Source: Hyphomicrobiales bacterium
GTDB taxonomy: Bacteria > Pseudomonadota > Alphaproteobacteria > Rhizobiales > Beijerinckiaceae
Direction: 5' to 3'
Assembly: GCA_028290285.1 (NCBI GenBank)
Contig: JAQGKD010000046.1
Coordinates: 1-64,000 of the forward strand
Length of the DNA stretch: 64,000 nucleotides
Part shown: piece by piece, positions 24,596-33,125 of the stretch
Numbering within the stretch: the first letter of the stretch is position 1
How the letters are laid out: every line of letters starts with the position of its first letter
Translations under genes and position numbers: made by a program
Notes under the pieces: model-generated
What the model was told of the DNA's origin: nothing
What the model saw: only the letters and a program-made list of their open reading frames with translations
Database searches by the model: none

Positions 24596-26353
24596 TCAGT
24601 TCTTGCCCGCTTCACGCGCGTCGGCGTGTGCATGGTCATGTGTGTGATCGTGGCCATGCGAGTGGCCGTGATGATGGTGGCCATGCACCTTTGTCGCAAC
24701 GCCTTCGTCTTCCTCTTCGCGATGATGAATGATCTCGCGGGCGCGTGGGCCGTGCGGATCTTCGCTGAAGACGAGCGACTTGATGGTGACGGGCACCGTG
24801 AAGGAGGGAATGCGCACCTTGCCGAGGTCGATGTAATCGAAATCCATCAGCATCACGCCATCAATGACGAGAAGCTCGGACTCGACCTGCAATTCCTCGC
24901 GCATGATGTGACCGAGCGTCTGCGCCACGTCGCCGTCGAGCATGACATAGATCGGCTTTTTCGCCGCGACGTGATCTTCCAGCCCCCCGATGATGCCCCT
25001 GCCGAAGTTGAAGACTCGCTCATAGGCAGGCACGCCGGTCCAGCGCATTGCCAGCGCGATCTCGACATCCGCGCCTTCGACCTCGAAGGCCTTGCGGTGG
25101 GCGCGGATCGCGTTCGTGATCGCCTCCGCGTCGACATCGTCGCCGATTTCGATCGGCGGCTGGATGACCTGAAGATTGCGGCGTGGCAGCAACTCGCCGG
25201 GATTCGAGATGTAGCTCGTGTTGCCGCTCAGCTGCACGGAATATTCCGACGCGCCGAGCGCCGTGGCGCGGATGCATTCGCCGGCCGGCAGCAGCTTCCA
25301 GGGGAAGCGCCCGGCTTCGATCTTTCGACGGATGGCGGCTCCGAGCCGCTTGCCCATGTCGCCGAAGTCGCGCTCCTCGCGGTCGTAGACGTATTCGCCG
25401 ACGCCGCCGGAGAACATGATGCCGCCGAGATCGCCGAAGTCGAGGATCGGATCGGTGAGATAGAGGTGCTCGACGTCATGCGGCATGGGGCGCGCAGTCA
25501 GCGCCGAGACGAGGGTCTCGGCCATGACGTCGGCCACCTTGTCGAGCGAGGCCGAGTCGACGGTGTCGCCCAGATGCCAGTCGAACCCTGCGCGCTTGGC
25601 ATGGGTGCGGCCTGCGGGATCGAGGCGCACGATGCGGAAATTCTCGTCGACAACCTGCAGGCGGCCGCCGATGTGAACCGCGGCGGTCACCAGCGCCTTG
25701 CCGCCTTCGACGGTGGCGAGCTTGGTCGTGCCGCCCCCGATGTCGATGTTCAGCACACGCTTGCCGATGTCCTGCGAGACAGTCGCCGCGCCCGAGCCAT
25801 AGGCGGCCAGCATGGATTCCATGTGGTGGCCAGCGGTGGCGCAGACGAATTCGCCGCCTGCTTCGGAAAGCAGCTTGGAAATACCCTGCGCATTCTCGCG
25901 CCGCAGGGCTTCGCCGGTCAGGATAACGGCGCCCGTATCGACTTCGTGGGGCTCAAGGCCCGCGCCCGCGTAGGCGTCGCGGATGATCTGGCCGAGCTTC
26001 ACTTCGTCGATCCGCGTCTCGCTCGAATAGGGGGTGAGGGACACCGGCGAGAGATAGAGCGTGTCGCGGGAGACCACATAATAACGGCTGGTCAGGTCCT
26101 CTGCGAGACGGCGAAGGTGGATCTTCGAGAAGATGACCTGCGTGCCGGACGAGCCGATGTCCACGCCGACACTGACGAGATTGACGTTGTCCTGCATCCA
26201 GAGCGGGTTTTCCTCGATCGGACCGTCGACGTCATATTCGTCGTGGTCGTGATCGGCGTAACCGTCATGCTCGTGCGTCCAGGCCGCGCCCATCCCGTGA
26301 TGGTCGTTCATATTGTGGCCGGTGCTGGTCTTGTCGTCCTCGCCGCTTGCCAT
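24596..26353 (-). CDS. EutA-like reactivating-factor ATPase with His-rich ends
   Basis: 585-aa actin/Hsp70-fold protein of the EutA family (ethanolamine ammonia-lyase reactivase). Phosphate loops 'VSVGVDIGSSGTQVIFSK' and 'RVLNIDIGGGTTKLATVEGG', later 'GGIMFSGGVGEYVYDREE'. EutA exchanges damaged cobalamin in EutBC. No EutBC genes lie in the window. Unusual features: a His/Asp-rich N-terminus (about 12-42) and a C-terminal tail with over a dozen His in 'HGHHHHGHSHGHDHTHDHAH', both typical of metal-binding proteins. First gene of the ABC/bicupin operon, divergent from a second EutA-like gene. Confidence 0.85.
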   Translation of the reverse strand: MASGEDDKTSTGHNMNDHHGMGAAWTHEHDGYADHDHDEYDVDGPIEENPLWMQDNVNLVSVGVDIGSSGTQVIFSKIHLRRLAEDLTSRYYVVSRDTLYLSPVSLTPYSSETRIDEVKLGQIIRDAYAGAGLEPHEVDTGAVILTGEALRRENAQGISKLLSEAGGEFVCATAGHHMESMLAAYGSGAATVSQDIGKRVLNIDIGGGTTKLATVEGGKALVTAAVHIGGRLQVVDENFRIVRLDPAGRTHAKRAGFDWHLGDTVDSASLDKVADVMAETLVSALTARPMPHDVEHLYLTDPILDFGDLGGIMFSGGVGEYVYDREERDFGDMGKRLGAAIRRKIEAGRFPWKLLPAGECIRATALGASEYSVQLSGNTSYISNPGELLPRRNLQVIQPPIEIGDDVDAEAITNAIRAHRKAFEVEGADVEIALAMRWTGVPAYERVFNFGRGIIGGLEDHVAAKKPIYVMLDGDVAQTLGHIMREELQVESELLVIDGVMLMDFDYIDLGKVRIPSFTVPVTIKSLVFSEDPHGPRAREIIHHREEEDEGVATKVHGHHHHGHSHGHDHTHDHAHADAREAGKN

Positions 26354-26820
26354 TTCCTCGATGTCCCTCGCTGCTCACCTGATCGCCGACTCTTCGCGTC
26401 GGAGACGAAAAGCCCCGCCGGCGGTTGCCAGCGCTCTTGAAAGAAGGGCTGTACCCTGGTCAGGGCAGGTTTGTGCGATAGACGCTGATCCCGCCCCTTG
26501 ATGCCCTCGTCGTTGCGAGGATCTTTTTTACTGTTCCACGCCATTCGACTAAGGTCTAGTGCGCGCAAAGGCAATAGGTTACGCCGCGCCTGAACAGTGC
26601 TTTTTTCACAGGCCGGCATGTTCGCATGCCGAACGAGATCCCGGCCTGCGGTTACTTGTCTCGCGGCTGGGCTCCCCTGTCAACGGCAGAGACCGAGCCG
26701 GGGCGACGCCACCGTGGCGGTTGACAGCACTGCGGGATTGGCGGATTGCAGACGAAGCAATTCAGGTAAAAAGCAGCTGCGCAAGACAGGCTGCAAACGA
26801 CAAGAGAAGGAACGCTGAGG
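26354..26820. other. Divergent intergenic region between the two EutA-like genes
   Basis: 467 bases with no credible gene. A perfect hairpin CGGCATG-TTCG-CATGCCG lies at 26614-26631, about 190 bases before the + strand gene. TTGACA at 26721-26726 is a possible -35 element, but no good -10 follows at 17 bases. I searched for cobalamin-riboswitch landmarks because EutA acts on B12 enzymes and found none. Confidence 0.4.
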
Positions 26821-28341
26821 ATGAGTGAAGAGGCTGTCGGCGGACGGGTATTTTTCAGTAATGTGCGGCGCAGCCTCGAAGAGGAAGATGAGATCCGCCT
26901 CGTCAGTGTCGGGGTCGATATCGGCTCCTCGACCTCGCACCTCGTTTTCTCGCGCCTGGTGCTCGAGCGCGTCGATACGCGCTACATCGTTTCCGAGCGC
27001 GAGGTCTTCCACGAGTCCGACGTTCTGCTGACGCCTTACGCCGATGACATGACCATCGATGCGCTCAGGCTCGGCCAGTTCATCGACCGCCAGTATGAGA
27101 TCGCCGGTCTCGATCCCATGGCCATCGACACGGGCGCGCTCATCCTGACAGGCGTCGCCGTCCGGCGCAGCAACGCGCGCGCCATTGGCGAGCTTTTCGC
27201 GGCCCAGACCGGCAAGTTCGTTTCGGTGAGCGCAGGCGATGGCCTCGAGACCACGCTGGCCGCCTTCGGCTCGGGCGCTGCTGCACGTTCGGTGCGCGAG
27301 AAGAACCGCGTGATGAACATCGACATCGGCGGCGGCACGTCGAAGATCGCGGTTTGCGACGACGGCGAAGTTTCCGAGATGACAGCCGTGGACGTCGGCG
27401 CACGCATCCTGTCCTTCGACGCCGAGGGACGCGTCACCCGCATCGAGGAGGCCGCCCGGCGCTTTGCCAGTGAAGTCGGCCTGACGCTTGCGATGGGCGA
27501 CGTGCCGGATGCGGCCAAGCTCGACGCCATGATCGAATGCATGGCCGACCGGCTCATGGAAGCCGTGCAGAGCGCTTCCCTCAGCGCAGAGACGGCTTCG
27601 CTGCTGCGGCTATCGCCGCTGCTCAACGCGCGCGCGCCGGATGTCGTCACCTTCTCGGGCGGCGTGTCGGAATATATCTACAATCGCCAGGCCGCCGGCT
27701 TCGGCGATCTCGGGCCCAAGCTCGGCAAGGCCATTCTCACGCGCGTCAACGCCTGGAGCCCCCGCCTTGAAAAGCCGGACGAGGGCATTCGCGCCACCGT
27801 TGTCGGGGCTTCGCAATATACGATCCAGGTCAGCGGCAGCACGATCTTCGTGGCCCCGCTCGACGTTCTCCCCGTGCGCAACGTGCCGGTCATCACGCCC
27901 GACCTGCCGCTGGACGAGGAGACCATCGACGTTCCTGCCGTGGCGGCAGCTGTGCGCACCGCGCTTCGCCGTCTCGATCTGCATGAGGGTGAGCAGGCCG
28001 TGGCGCTCTGCTACCGCTGGCGCGGTTCGGCGACTTTCCGCCGCCTCGACGACTTTACGCGCGGCGTGCGTGAGGGATTGTCCCTGTCGCTCGACAAAGG
28101 CTTTCCGCTGATCCTCGTGGGCGACGGCGATATCGGCGGGCTCGTCGGCATCCATTGCCTCGAAGAGGCGAAGATGACGACGCCCATCGTGTCGATCGAC
28201 GGCATCAACCTGAAGGAATTCGACTTCATCGACATTGGCGCGATGCTGGAGACGTCCGGCGCGGTGCCCGTCGTCATCAAGTCGCTGGTCTTCCCGACTT
28301 CGGCAGCGCTGGGACGGGTCGAGGCGAGCGTTCCGGCCTGA
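26821..28341 (+). CDS. EutA-like reactivating-factor ATPase, second paralogue
   Basis: 506-aa EutA-family ATPase lacking the His-rich ends. 'LVSVGVDIGSSTSHLVFSRL', 'ILTGVAVRRSNARAIG', 'VMNIDIGGGTSKIAVCDDGE' and 'VTFSGGVSEYIYNRQ' mark the nucleotide-binding core. The N-terminal 'GRVFFSNVRRSLEEEDEI' has the same position as the 'ENPLWMQDNVN' segment of the first paralogue. A purine-rich 'agagaaggaacgctgagg' precedes the ATG. Divergent from the first copy and followed by a proline iminopeptidase 10 bases downstream. Two copies suggest a heteromeric or client-specific chaperone; the client is not visible. Confidence 0.85.
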   Translation: MSEEAVGGRVFFSNVRRSLEEEDEIRLVSVGVDIGSSTSHLVFSRLVLERVDTRYIVSEREVFHESDVLLTPYADDMTIDALRLGQFIDRQYEIAGLDPMAIDTGALILTGVAVRRSNARAIGELFAAQTGKFVSVSAGDGLETTLAAFGSGAAARSVREKNRVMNIDIGGGTSKIAVCDDGEVSEMTAVDVGARILSFDAEGRVTRIEEAARRFASEVGLTLAMGDVPDAAKLDAMIECMADRLMEAVQSASLSAETASLLRLSPLLNARAPDVVTFSGGVSEYIYNRQAAGFGDLGPKLGKAILTRVNAWSPRLEKPDEGIRATVVGASQYTIQVSGSTIFVAPLDVLPVRNVPVITPDLPLDEETIDVPAVAAAVRTALRRLDLHEGEQAVALCYRWRGSATFRRLDDFTRGVREGLSLSLDKGFPLILVGDGDIGGLVGIHCLEEAKMTTPIVSIDGINLKEFDFIDIGAMLETSGAVPVVIKSLVFPTSAALGRVEASVPA

Positions 28342-28351
28342 GGCAAGATCG

Positions 28352-29305
28352 ATGACGCCGGCGGGCTTCTATCCACCAATCGAACCGCACGCCTCAGGCC
28401 ATCTCGAGGTCGGGGACGGGCATTCGATTTATTGGGAAGCCTGCGGCAACCCCTCGGGAAAGCCGGCGCTCTTCCTGCACGGAGGGCCGGGCGGTGGATG
28501 CAGCACGGACAACCGGCGGCTGTTCGACCCGGCCCTCTGGCGGATCATCCTGTTCGACCAGCGCGGCGCAGGACGCTCGCGCCCGCTCGGGCACCTCGCC
28601 GCCAACACGACCCGGCATCTCGTGGCCGATATCGAGGCCTTACGCGTCCTGCACGGCGTCGAGCGCTGGGATCTCGTGCTCGGTGGATCATGGGGCGCGA
28701 CCTTGGCGCTCGTCTATGCGCAGAGCTTCCGCGAGCGCGTGCGTGCGCTCGTGCTGCGCGGCGTCTTCACGGCGCGGGCGCGCGAGATCGACTGGCTCTA
28801 CGGCGATGGCGCACGGCATGTCTTTCCAGAAGCGCACGAGGCTTTCCTCGCTCATCTGCCGGAGGACGAGCGGGCCGACCCCATCCTCGCCTATCATCGC
28901 CGCCTGACCAGCGGCCATGAAGAGACCGAGCTGGCCGCCGCCGGCGCCTGGTGCGCCTACGAGGGCCAGATGCTGACGCTGCTACCGCGCGGCTATGTCG
29001 GCGGCTCAGGCTTCACGAGCCCGCATACACGCGCGCTAGCGCGGATCGAGGCGCATTATTTCGTCAACCAGAGCTTTCTCCCGGAAGGAGAAATCCTGGG
29101 CAAGGCGTCACGCCTCGCGGGCCTTCCCGGCGTGATCGTGCAGGGCCGCTACGATGCGGTGACGCCGCCGGTGACAGCCTTCGAGCTGCACAGGGCTTGG
29201 CCCGGCTCGACGCTCGACATTGCACCGGACGCCGGACATGCCACGGTCGAGCCCGGCATGTTGCGCCGGATCATCGCCGCGACGGACCATTTCGGCAGGC
29301 TGTGA
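28352..29305 (+). CDS. pip: Proline iminopeptidase
   Basis: 317-aa alpha/beta hydrolase, the usual length for Pip. 'LFLHGGPGGGCS' forms the oxyanion loop, 'LGGSWGATLALVYAQ' holds the catalytic Ser, 'QGRYDAVTPP' the Asp and 'DAGHAT' the His. It removes N-terminal proline from peptides in the cytoplasm. ATG 28352 lies 10 bases after the EutA-like stop, so it may share its transcript. A housekeeping role is likely; relation to the neighbouring pathway is unclear. Confidence 0.92.
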   Translation: MTPAGFYPPIEPHASGHLEVGDGHSIYWEACGNPSGKPALFLHGGPGGGCSTDNRRLFDPALWRIILFDQRGAGRSRPLGHLAANTTRHLVADIEALRVLHGVERWDLVLGGSWGATLALVYAQSFRERVRALVLRGVFTARAREIDWLYGDGARHVFPEAHEAFLAHLPEDERADPILAYHRRLTSGHEETELAAAGAWCAYEGQMLTLLPRGYVGGSGFTSPHTRALARIEAHYFVNQSFLPEGEILGKASRLAGLPGVIVQGRYDAVTPPVTAFELHRAWPGSTLDIAPDAGHATVEPGMLRRIIAATDHFGRL

Positions 29306-29314
29306 GGGCGCTTT

Positions 29315-30124
29315 TCAGCGCCCCCTCTTCCACGGCACGATGAAGCGCTCGAGTTCGGTGATCGCCAGCGAGAAGGCGATGCCGAGGATCGCGATGACCA
29401 GCAGGCCGACATACATCGTCTCGACCGAGAGAATTTCCCAAGCGTTCCACATCATGTAGCCCAGGCCGCTTTTCGCGCCGACGATTTCGGCGAGCGAGAT
29501 CAGCACGAGGCCCAGGCCGATGCCAAGCCGCACGCCCGTCAGGATCAGCGGCATGGCGCCGGGCAGCGCCACCGTCCGGAAGACCTGCCAGCGGCTTGCG
29601 CCGAAGTTGCGGCTGACGTCGAAGTGGATCTTGTTGATTTCCAGCACGCCGGCCATGGAGTTGATGACGATAGGATAGAAGATGCCGATCGCGACCATGA
29701 CGATCTTGGAGGCTTCGCCGAGGCCGCAGATGAGCAGCACCAGCGGCAGGATGGCGCTCTTGGGAATCGGATAGGTCGCCGAGATCAACGGCTCGACCAC
29801 CATGCGGAGCGTCCTGTTCAGGCCCATGGTCACGCCGAGGATCAGCGCGGGGATGCCACCGAACAGGAAGCCCCAGATGAGGCGCTGCATACTGGCCCAG
29901 AAGTTGATCCAGAGAGATCCGTTCTTGGCGAGCACAATCAGCTGATCGAAGATCTTGGACGGGGCCGGGAAGAAGCGCACGTCGATCAGGCCGAGCCGCG
30001 CTGCGATTTCCCAAAGAAGAAGAAGGAACACCGGCGAGGCGAAGTTGAGGAGGCGTTCGATGGTCTCGCGCTGGATGCGGAAAGCGGGCGCTGTGGTGCG
30101 GGCCTTCTGGACGGCGTTGGTCAT
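29315..30124 (-). CDS. ABC transporter permease (NitT/TauT/SsuC type)
   Basis: 269-aa inner-membrane permease with about six helices and the EAA loop 'FDVSRNFGASRWQVFRTVALPGAMP'. The family imports nitrate, taurine, alkanesulfonates or thiamine precursors. ATG 30124 has AAGGAAG 6 bases upstream and overlaps the ATPase stop by 4 bases. No binding-protein gene is adjacent, so the third component is encoded elsewhere or is supplied by a protein in the nearby island. Confidence 0.9.
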   Translation of the reverse strand: MTNAVQKARTTAPAFRIQRETIERLLNFASPVFLLLLWEIAARLGLIDVRFFPAPSKIFDQLIVLAKNGSLWINFWASMQRLIWGFLFGGIPALILGVTMGLNRTLRMVVEPLISATYPIPKSAILPLVLLICGLGEASKIVMVAIGIFYPIVINSMAGVLEINKIHFDVSRNFGASRWQVFRTVALPGAMPLILTGVRLGIGLGLVLISLAEIVGAKSGLGYMMWNAWEILSVETMYVGLLVIAILGIAFSLAITELERFIVPWKRGR

Positions 30125-30948
30125 TTCGCGCTTCCTTCGTCCTGTGCACGGGCGCGCTGCACCTCGTCGCGCAAATGTCCCCAAATCGAATAGACCAGTT
30201 CGCCGTAGGCCGGCTGCGCGCGCAGCTCCAGCACGCGGCGGGGCCGCTCGAACGGCACGTCCACGATCAGCTTGGATCGGCCGGGGTGGGCCGTCATGAT
30301 CATGATGCGATCGCCCAGCGTCACAGCCTCGTCGACCGAGTGGGTGATGAACATCACCGTCTTGCGCGTCTCTTCCCAGATGCGCAGAAGCTCCTCCTGC
30401 AAAAGAATCTTGTTCTGCTCGTCGAGCGCCGAGAAGTGCTCGTCCATCAGTAGGATGTCGGGATCGTTCGCAAAGGCGCGGGCAATCGACACGCGCTGAC
30501 GCATGCCTCCCGAGAGCTGGTGCGGGTAGGACTCATGGAAGCGCGAGAGCCCCGTCCGCTGCAGGTAATGGCCGACGACATCGCGGATCTCGCCCGCAGG
30601 ACGCCGGCGCATCCGCAGGCCATAGGCCGCGTTCTCGAACACGGTCATCCAGGGGAACAGGGAGTCGCCCTGAAACACCATGGAATTGCTGGGGCGGCCC
30701 TTGGTCGGCGCCGTGATTTCGAGCGAGCCGCCGGAGCGCTCTTCCAGCCCCGCCAGGATGCGCAGCAGGGTCGTCTTTCCACAGCCCGAAGGCCCGACGA
30801 TCATGAAGAAGCAGCCTTCGGGAATATCGAGCGTCATCGGCTCGAGCGCGACGAAGGGCCCGGACTTGGTGTCGAACACCTTGGAAAGTTCGCGCAGGCG
30901 GATCTTCACATCCGCCGCGACCGGATTATGCGTCAGCGTGTCGGACAT
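30121..30948 (-). CDS. ABC transporter ATP-binding protein (NitT/TauT/SsuB type)
   Basis: 275-aa ATPase. Walker A 'GPSGCGKTTLLRILAG', Q-loop 'MVFQGDSLFPWMTV', signature 'QLSGGMRQRVSIARAF', Walker B 'ILLMDEHFSALDEQ' and the switch 'MFITHSVDEAV'. The Walker B Glu is followed by HFSALDE where PFGALDA is usual, a small family variation. ATG 30948 is used; the frame is open 222 bases further upstream without a good start. First gene of the permease operon. Confidence 0.91.
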   Translation of the reverse strand: MSDTLTHNPVAADVKIRLRELSKVFDTKSGPFVALEPMTLDIPEGCFFMIVGPSGCGKTTLLRILAGLEERSGGSLEITAPTKGRPSNSMVFQGDSLFPWMTVFENAAYGLRMRRRPAGEIRDVVGHYLQRTGLSRFHESYPHQLSGGMRQRVSIARAFANDPDILLMDEHFSALDEQNKILLQEELLRIWEETRKTVMFITHSVDEAVTLGDRIMIMTAHPGRSKLIVDVPFERPRRVLELRAQPAYGELVYSIWGHLRDEVQRARAQDEGSAK

Positions 30949-31157
30949 GGGGCGCCCTGTATCTCTGGGAGGATCGAGACGGAGAGTCGGTACGCAGCGA
31001 ATGGATCGCGCGCGCACGGCTGCAAATCTGGCACCTGTCGTTCCTCCTTTTGGCTGGCGGTCGTTTTCGACCTTTCGTCGCCGACTTCGTCCGGGGGTGA
31101 ACCCACCGGAACTGCCGTGCTGACGCACTCTTGTCTCTCTTGGATAGCTGAGAAGCA

Positions 31158-31175
31158 GCCTGTTCCGCAACAGGC
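31158..31175 (-). terminator. Hairpin downstream of hslO
   Basis: GCCTGTT-CCGC-AACAGGC, a perfect 7-bp stem 26 bases past the hslO stop. There is no strong T run after it, so it may be a weak or rho-assisted terminator. Confidence 0.35.
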
Positions 31176-31200
31176 GGTTTTCAGCCTGGCCGTTCAGGCG

Positions 31201-32178
31201 TCACGATGGCTCGAAATCGGCGGGGTCGAAATCCCGGTGCGTCGAGCAGAATTCGCAGGTCACGCCGATGCGCCCGTCGTCGCCCACCATGTCGTGACGC
31301 TCCTGCGGCGTGAAACCGCGCAGCATGTCCGAGATGCGCTCGCGCGAGCAGCGGCAGGCGTCCCGCACCGATTGTGCCTCGAACACCTTCACGCCGCGCT
31401 CGTGGAAAAGACGATAGAGAAGCCGCTCGCTGGACAGAGTGGGATCGACGAGTTCGTGGTCCTCCACGGTGCCCGCCAGAGCCCTGGCCTCGCTCCAAGC
31501 ATCGTCCTCCACGCCTGCGGCAATCTCCGCCCCTTCCGGCGCATCGCCGGGATGAAGGTCGGCCATGCGCAACCGGTCGGTCGAATGGGGGAGGAACTGT
31601 ACGATCAGCCCGCCCGCGCGCCAGTGCGTTCCCTCGGCCGTCACACTTTCGGCGACCGCCAGACGCACCAGCGTGGGGATCTGTTCGGATTGCCGGAAGT
31701 ACTGATGTGCCGCGTCTTCGAGCCCCTGCCCTTCGAGCGGCACCACGCCCTGGTAGCGGGACATGTCATTGCCCGGGTCGATCGTGAGGGCAAGGTGACC
31801 GGTGCCGAGCAACTGCGCGGGAGAGGAGCGATTTTCGGCCAGCGCCGCCTGGAGCGCCGCCGCATCGAAGCGCGCGAAGGCGCGTACGCGATCCGGCGCA
31901 TCGAAATCGACGACGAGCATGTCGACCACCCCGTCGGTACGGGTCAGGAGCTGGAAACCGCCCTCGAATTTCAGCGACGAGCCGAGCAGCACCGTCAGCA
32001 CGGCCGCTTCGCCCAGAAGCCTCGCAACGGGGGCAGGATAGCCGTGCCGGGCAAGGATCTGATCGACAGCCGAACCCATGCGCACGACGCGACCGCGCGT
32101 CTCCAGCGGCTCCACGACGAAGGGCAGGACCACATCGTCGCGGCCCCGGTCCGACACCGGTCTCGACGCCAGGTCCAT
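31201..32178 (-). CDS. hslO: Hsp33 redox-regulated chaperone
   Basis: 325-aa cytoplasmic holdase activated by oxidative unfolding. The C-terminal zinc switch is complete: 'DACRCSRERI' (C-x-C) and 'VTCEFCSTHRDF' (C-x2-C). The N-terminal substrate domain includes 'RGRVVRMGSAVDQIL' and 'GVVPLEGQGLEDAAHQYF'. The ATG at 32178 overlaps the argF stop by one base (TGATG), so translation is coupled. Encoded behind argD-argF as in many Hyphomicrobiales. Confidence 0.94.
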   Translation of the reverse strand: MDLASRPVSDRGRDDVVLPFVVEPLETRGRVVRMGSAVDQILARHGYPAPVARLLGEAAVLTVLLGSSLKFEGGFQLLTRTDGVVDMLVVDFDAPDRVRAFARFDAAALQAALAENRSSPAQLLGTGHLALTIDPGNDMSRYQGVVPLEGQGLEDAAHQYFRQSEQIPTLVRLAVAESVTAEGTHWRAGGLIVQFLPHSTDRLRMADLHPGDAPEGAEIAAGVEDDAWSEARALAGTVEDHELVDPTLSSERLLYRLFHERGVKVFEAQSVRDACRCSRERISDMLRGFTPQERHDMVGDDGRIGVTCEFCSTHRDFDPADFEPS

Positions 32179-33125
32179 CACGACGCACCTGCCCCCAGAC
32201 ACCAGGCGAGAACGCCCTTCTGGGCGTGCAGGCGGTTCTCCGCCTCGTCGAAGACGACCGATTGCGGGCCGTCGATCACAGCATCCGTGACCTCCTCGCC
32301 GCGATGTGCTGGCAGGCAATGCATGAAGATCGCGCCCGGGGCTGCGCCAGCCATCAATTGCTCGTTGACCTGAAAGGGAGCGAGCAGCTCGTGGCGGTGC
32401 GTATCTTCCTCGTCGCCCATCGACACCCAGCAGTCGGAGATGACGGCATCCACGCCGCGCACCGCTTCCCTGGGATCGGAGGTGAGGTTGAGCCGCGCCC
32501 CATTGGCACTCGCCCAGTCGATGATGGCATTGGAGGGTGCCAGTTCCGGCGGGGTCGCCACATTGATCGTGAAGTCGAAGCGCTGGGCGGCCTCGATCCA
32601 GCTCGCCAGGACATTATTGGCGTCGCCCGTCCAGGCCACTGTGCGGCCGGCGATCGGTCCGCGATGTTCTTCGAAGGTCAGAATATCGGCCATGACCTGA
32701 CAGGGGTGCGAGCGCTTCGTCAAACCGTTGATGACCGGAACGGTCGCGTAGGCAGCCAGTTCCCTCATGTCGTCGTGATTGAGAATGCGGATCATGATGG
32801 CGTCGACGTAGCGGGAGAGAACGCGCGCCGTATCGGCGATGGTCTCGCCACGGCCGAGCTGCATTTCCGCGCCCGTCAGCATGATCGTCTCGCCGCCGAG
32901 TTCGCGCATGGCCACGTCGAAGCTGACGCGGGTTCGCGTCGAGGGCTTGTCGAAGATCATCGCCAGGACCTTGCCAGTGAGCGGCCTGTGCGCGGCGAGT
33001 TCGCCCTTGCGGCGCGCGGCCTTTATCGCGGCGGAGGAATCGATCACCTTGCGCAGGTCGCCGGCGCCGATCTCCGAGAGATCGAGGAAGTGGCGGGGCT
33101 TGCCCGAAATTGTCGCGGTGCTCAC
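32178..33125 (-). CDS. argF: Ornithine carbamoyltransferase
   Basis: 315-aa enzyme making citrulline from ornithine and carbamoyl phosphate in arginine synthesis. Carbamoyl-phosphate motif '[14 protein letters not shown]', '[10 protein letters not shown]', ornithine-loop region '[13 protein letters not shown]' and '[12 protein letters not shown]' are present. The start is GTG 33125, overlapping the argD stop by 4 bases (GTGA). Middle gene of argD-argF-hslO. Confidence 0.95.
   Translation of the reverse strand: MSTATISGKPRHFLDLSEIGAGDLRKVIDSSAAIKAARRKGELAAHRPLTGKVLAMIFDKPSTRTRVSFDVAMRELGGETIMLTGAEMQLGRGETIADTARVLSRYVDAIMIRILNHDDMRELAAYATVPVINGLTKRSHPCQVMADILTFEEHRGPIAGRTVAWTGDANNVLASWIEAAQRFDFTINVATPPELAPSNAIIDWASANGARLNLTSDPREAVRGVDAVISDCWVSMGDEEDTHRHELLAPFQVNEQLMAGAAPGAIFMHCLPAHRGEEVTDAVIDGPQSVVFDEAENRLHAQKGVLAWCLGAGAS

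Noticed and set aside
23648-26440. 930-codon + strand open frame opposite the ABC permease and EutA-like genes
   Set aside because: Spans two well-supported minus-strand genes and their gap; composition is typical of an antisense shadow, with no recognisable domain.
26354-26820. Cobalamin riboswitch before the EutA-like genes
   Set aside because: Looked for the conserved B12-box and GCCACTG-type elements and did not find them; only a simple hairpin is present.
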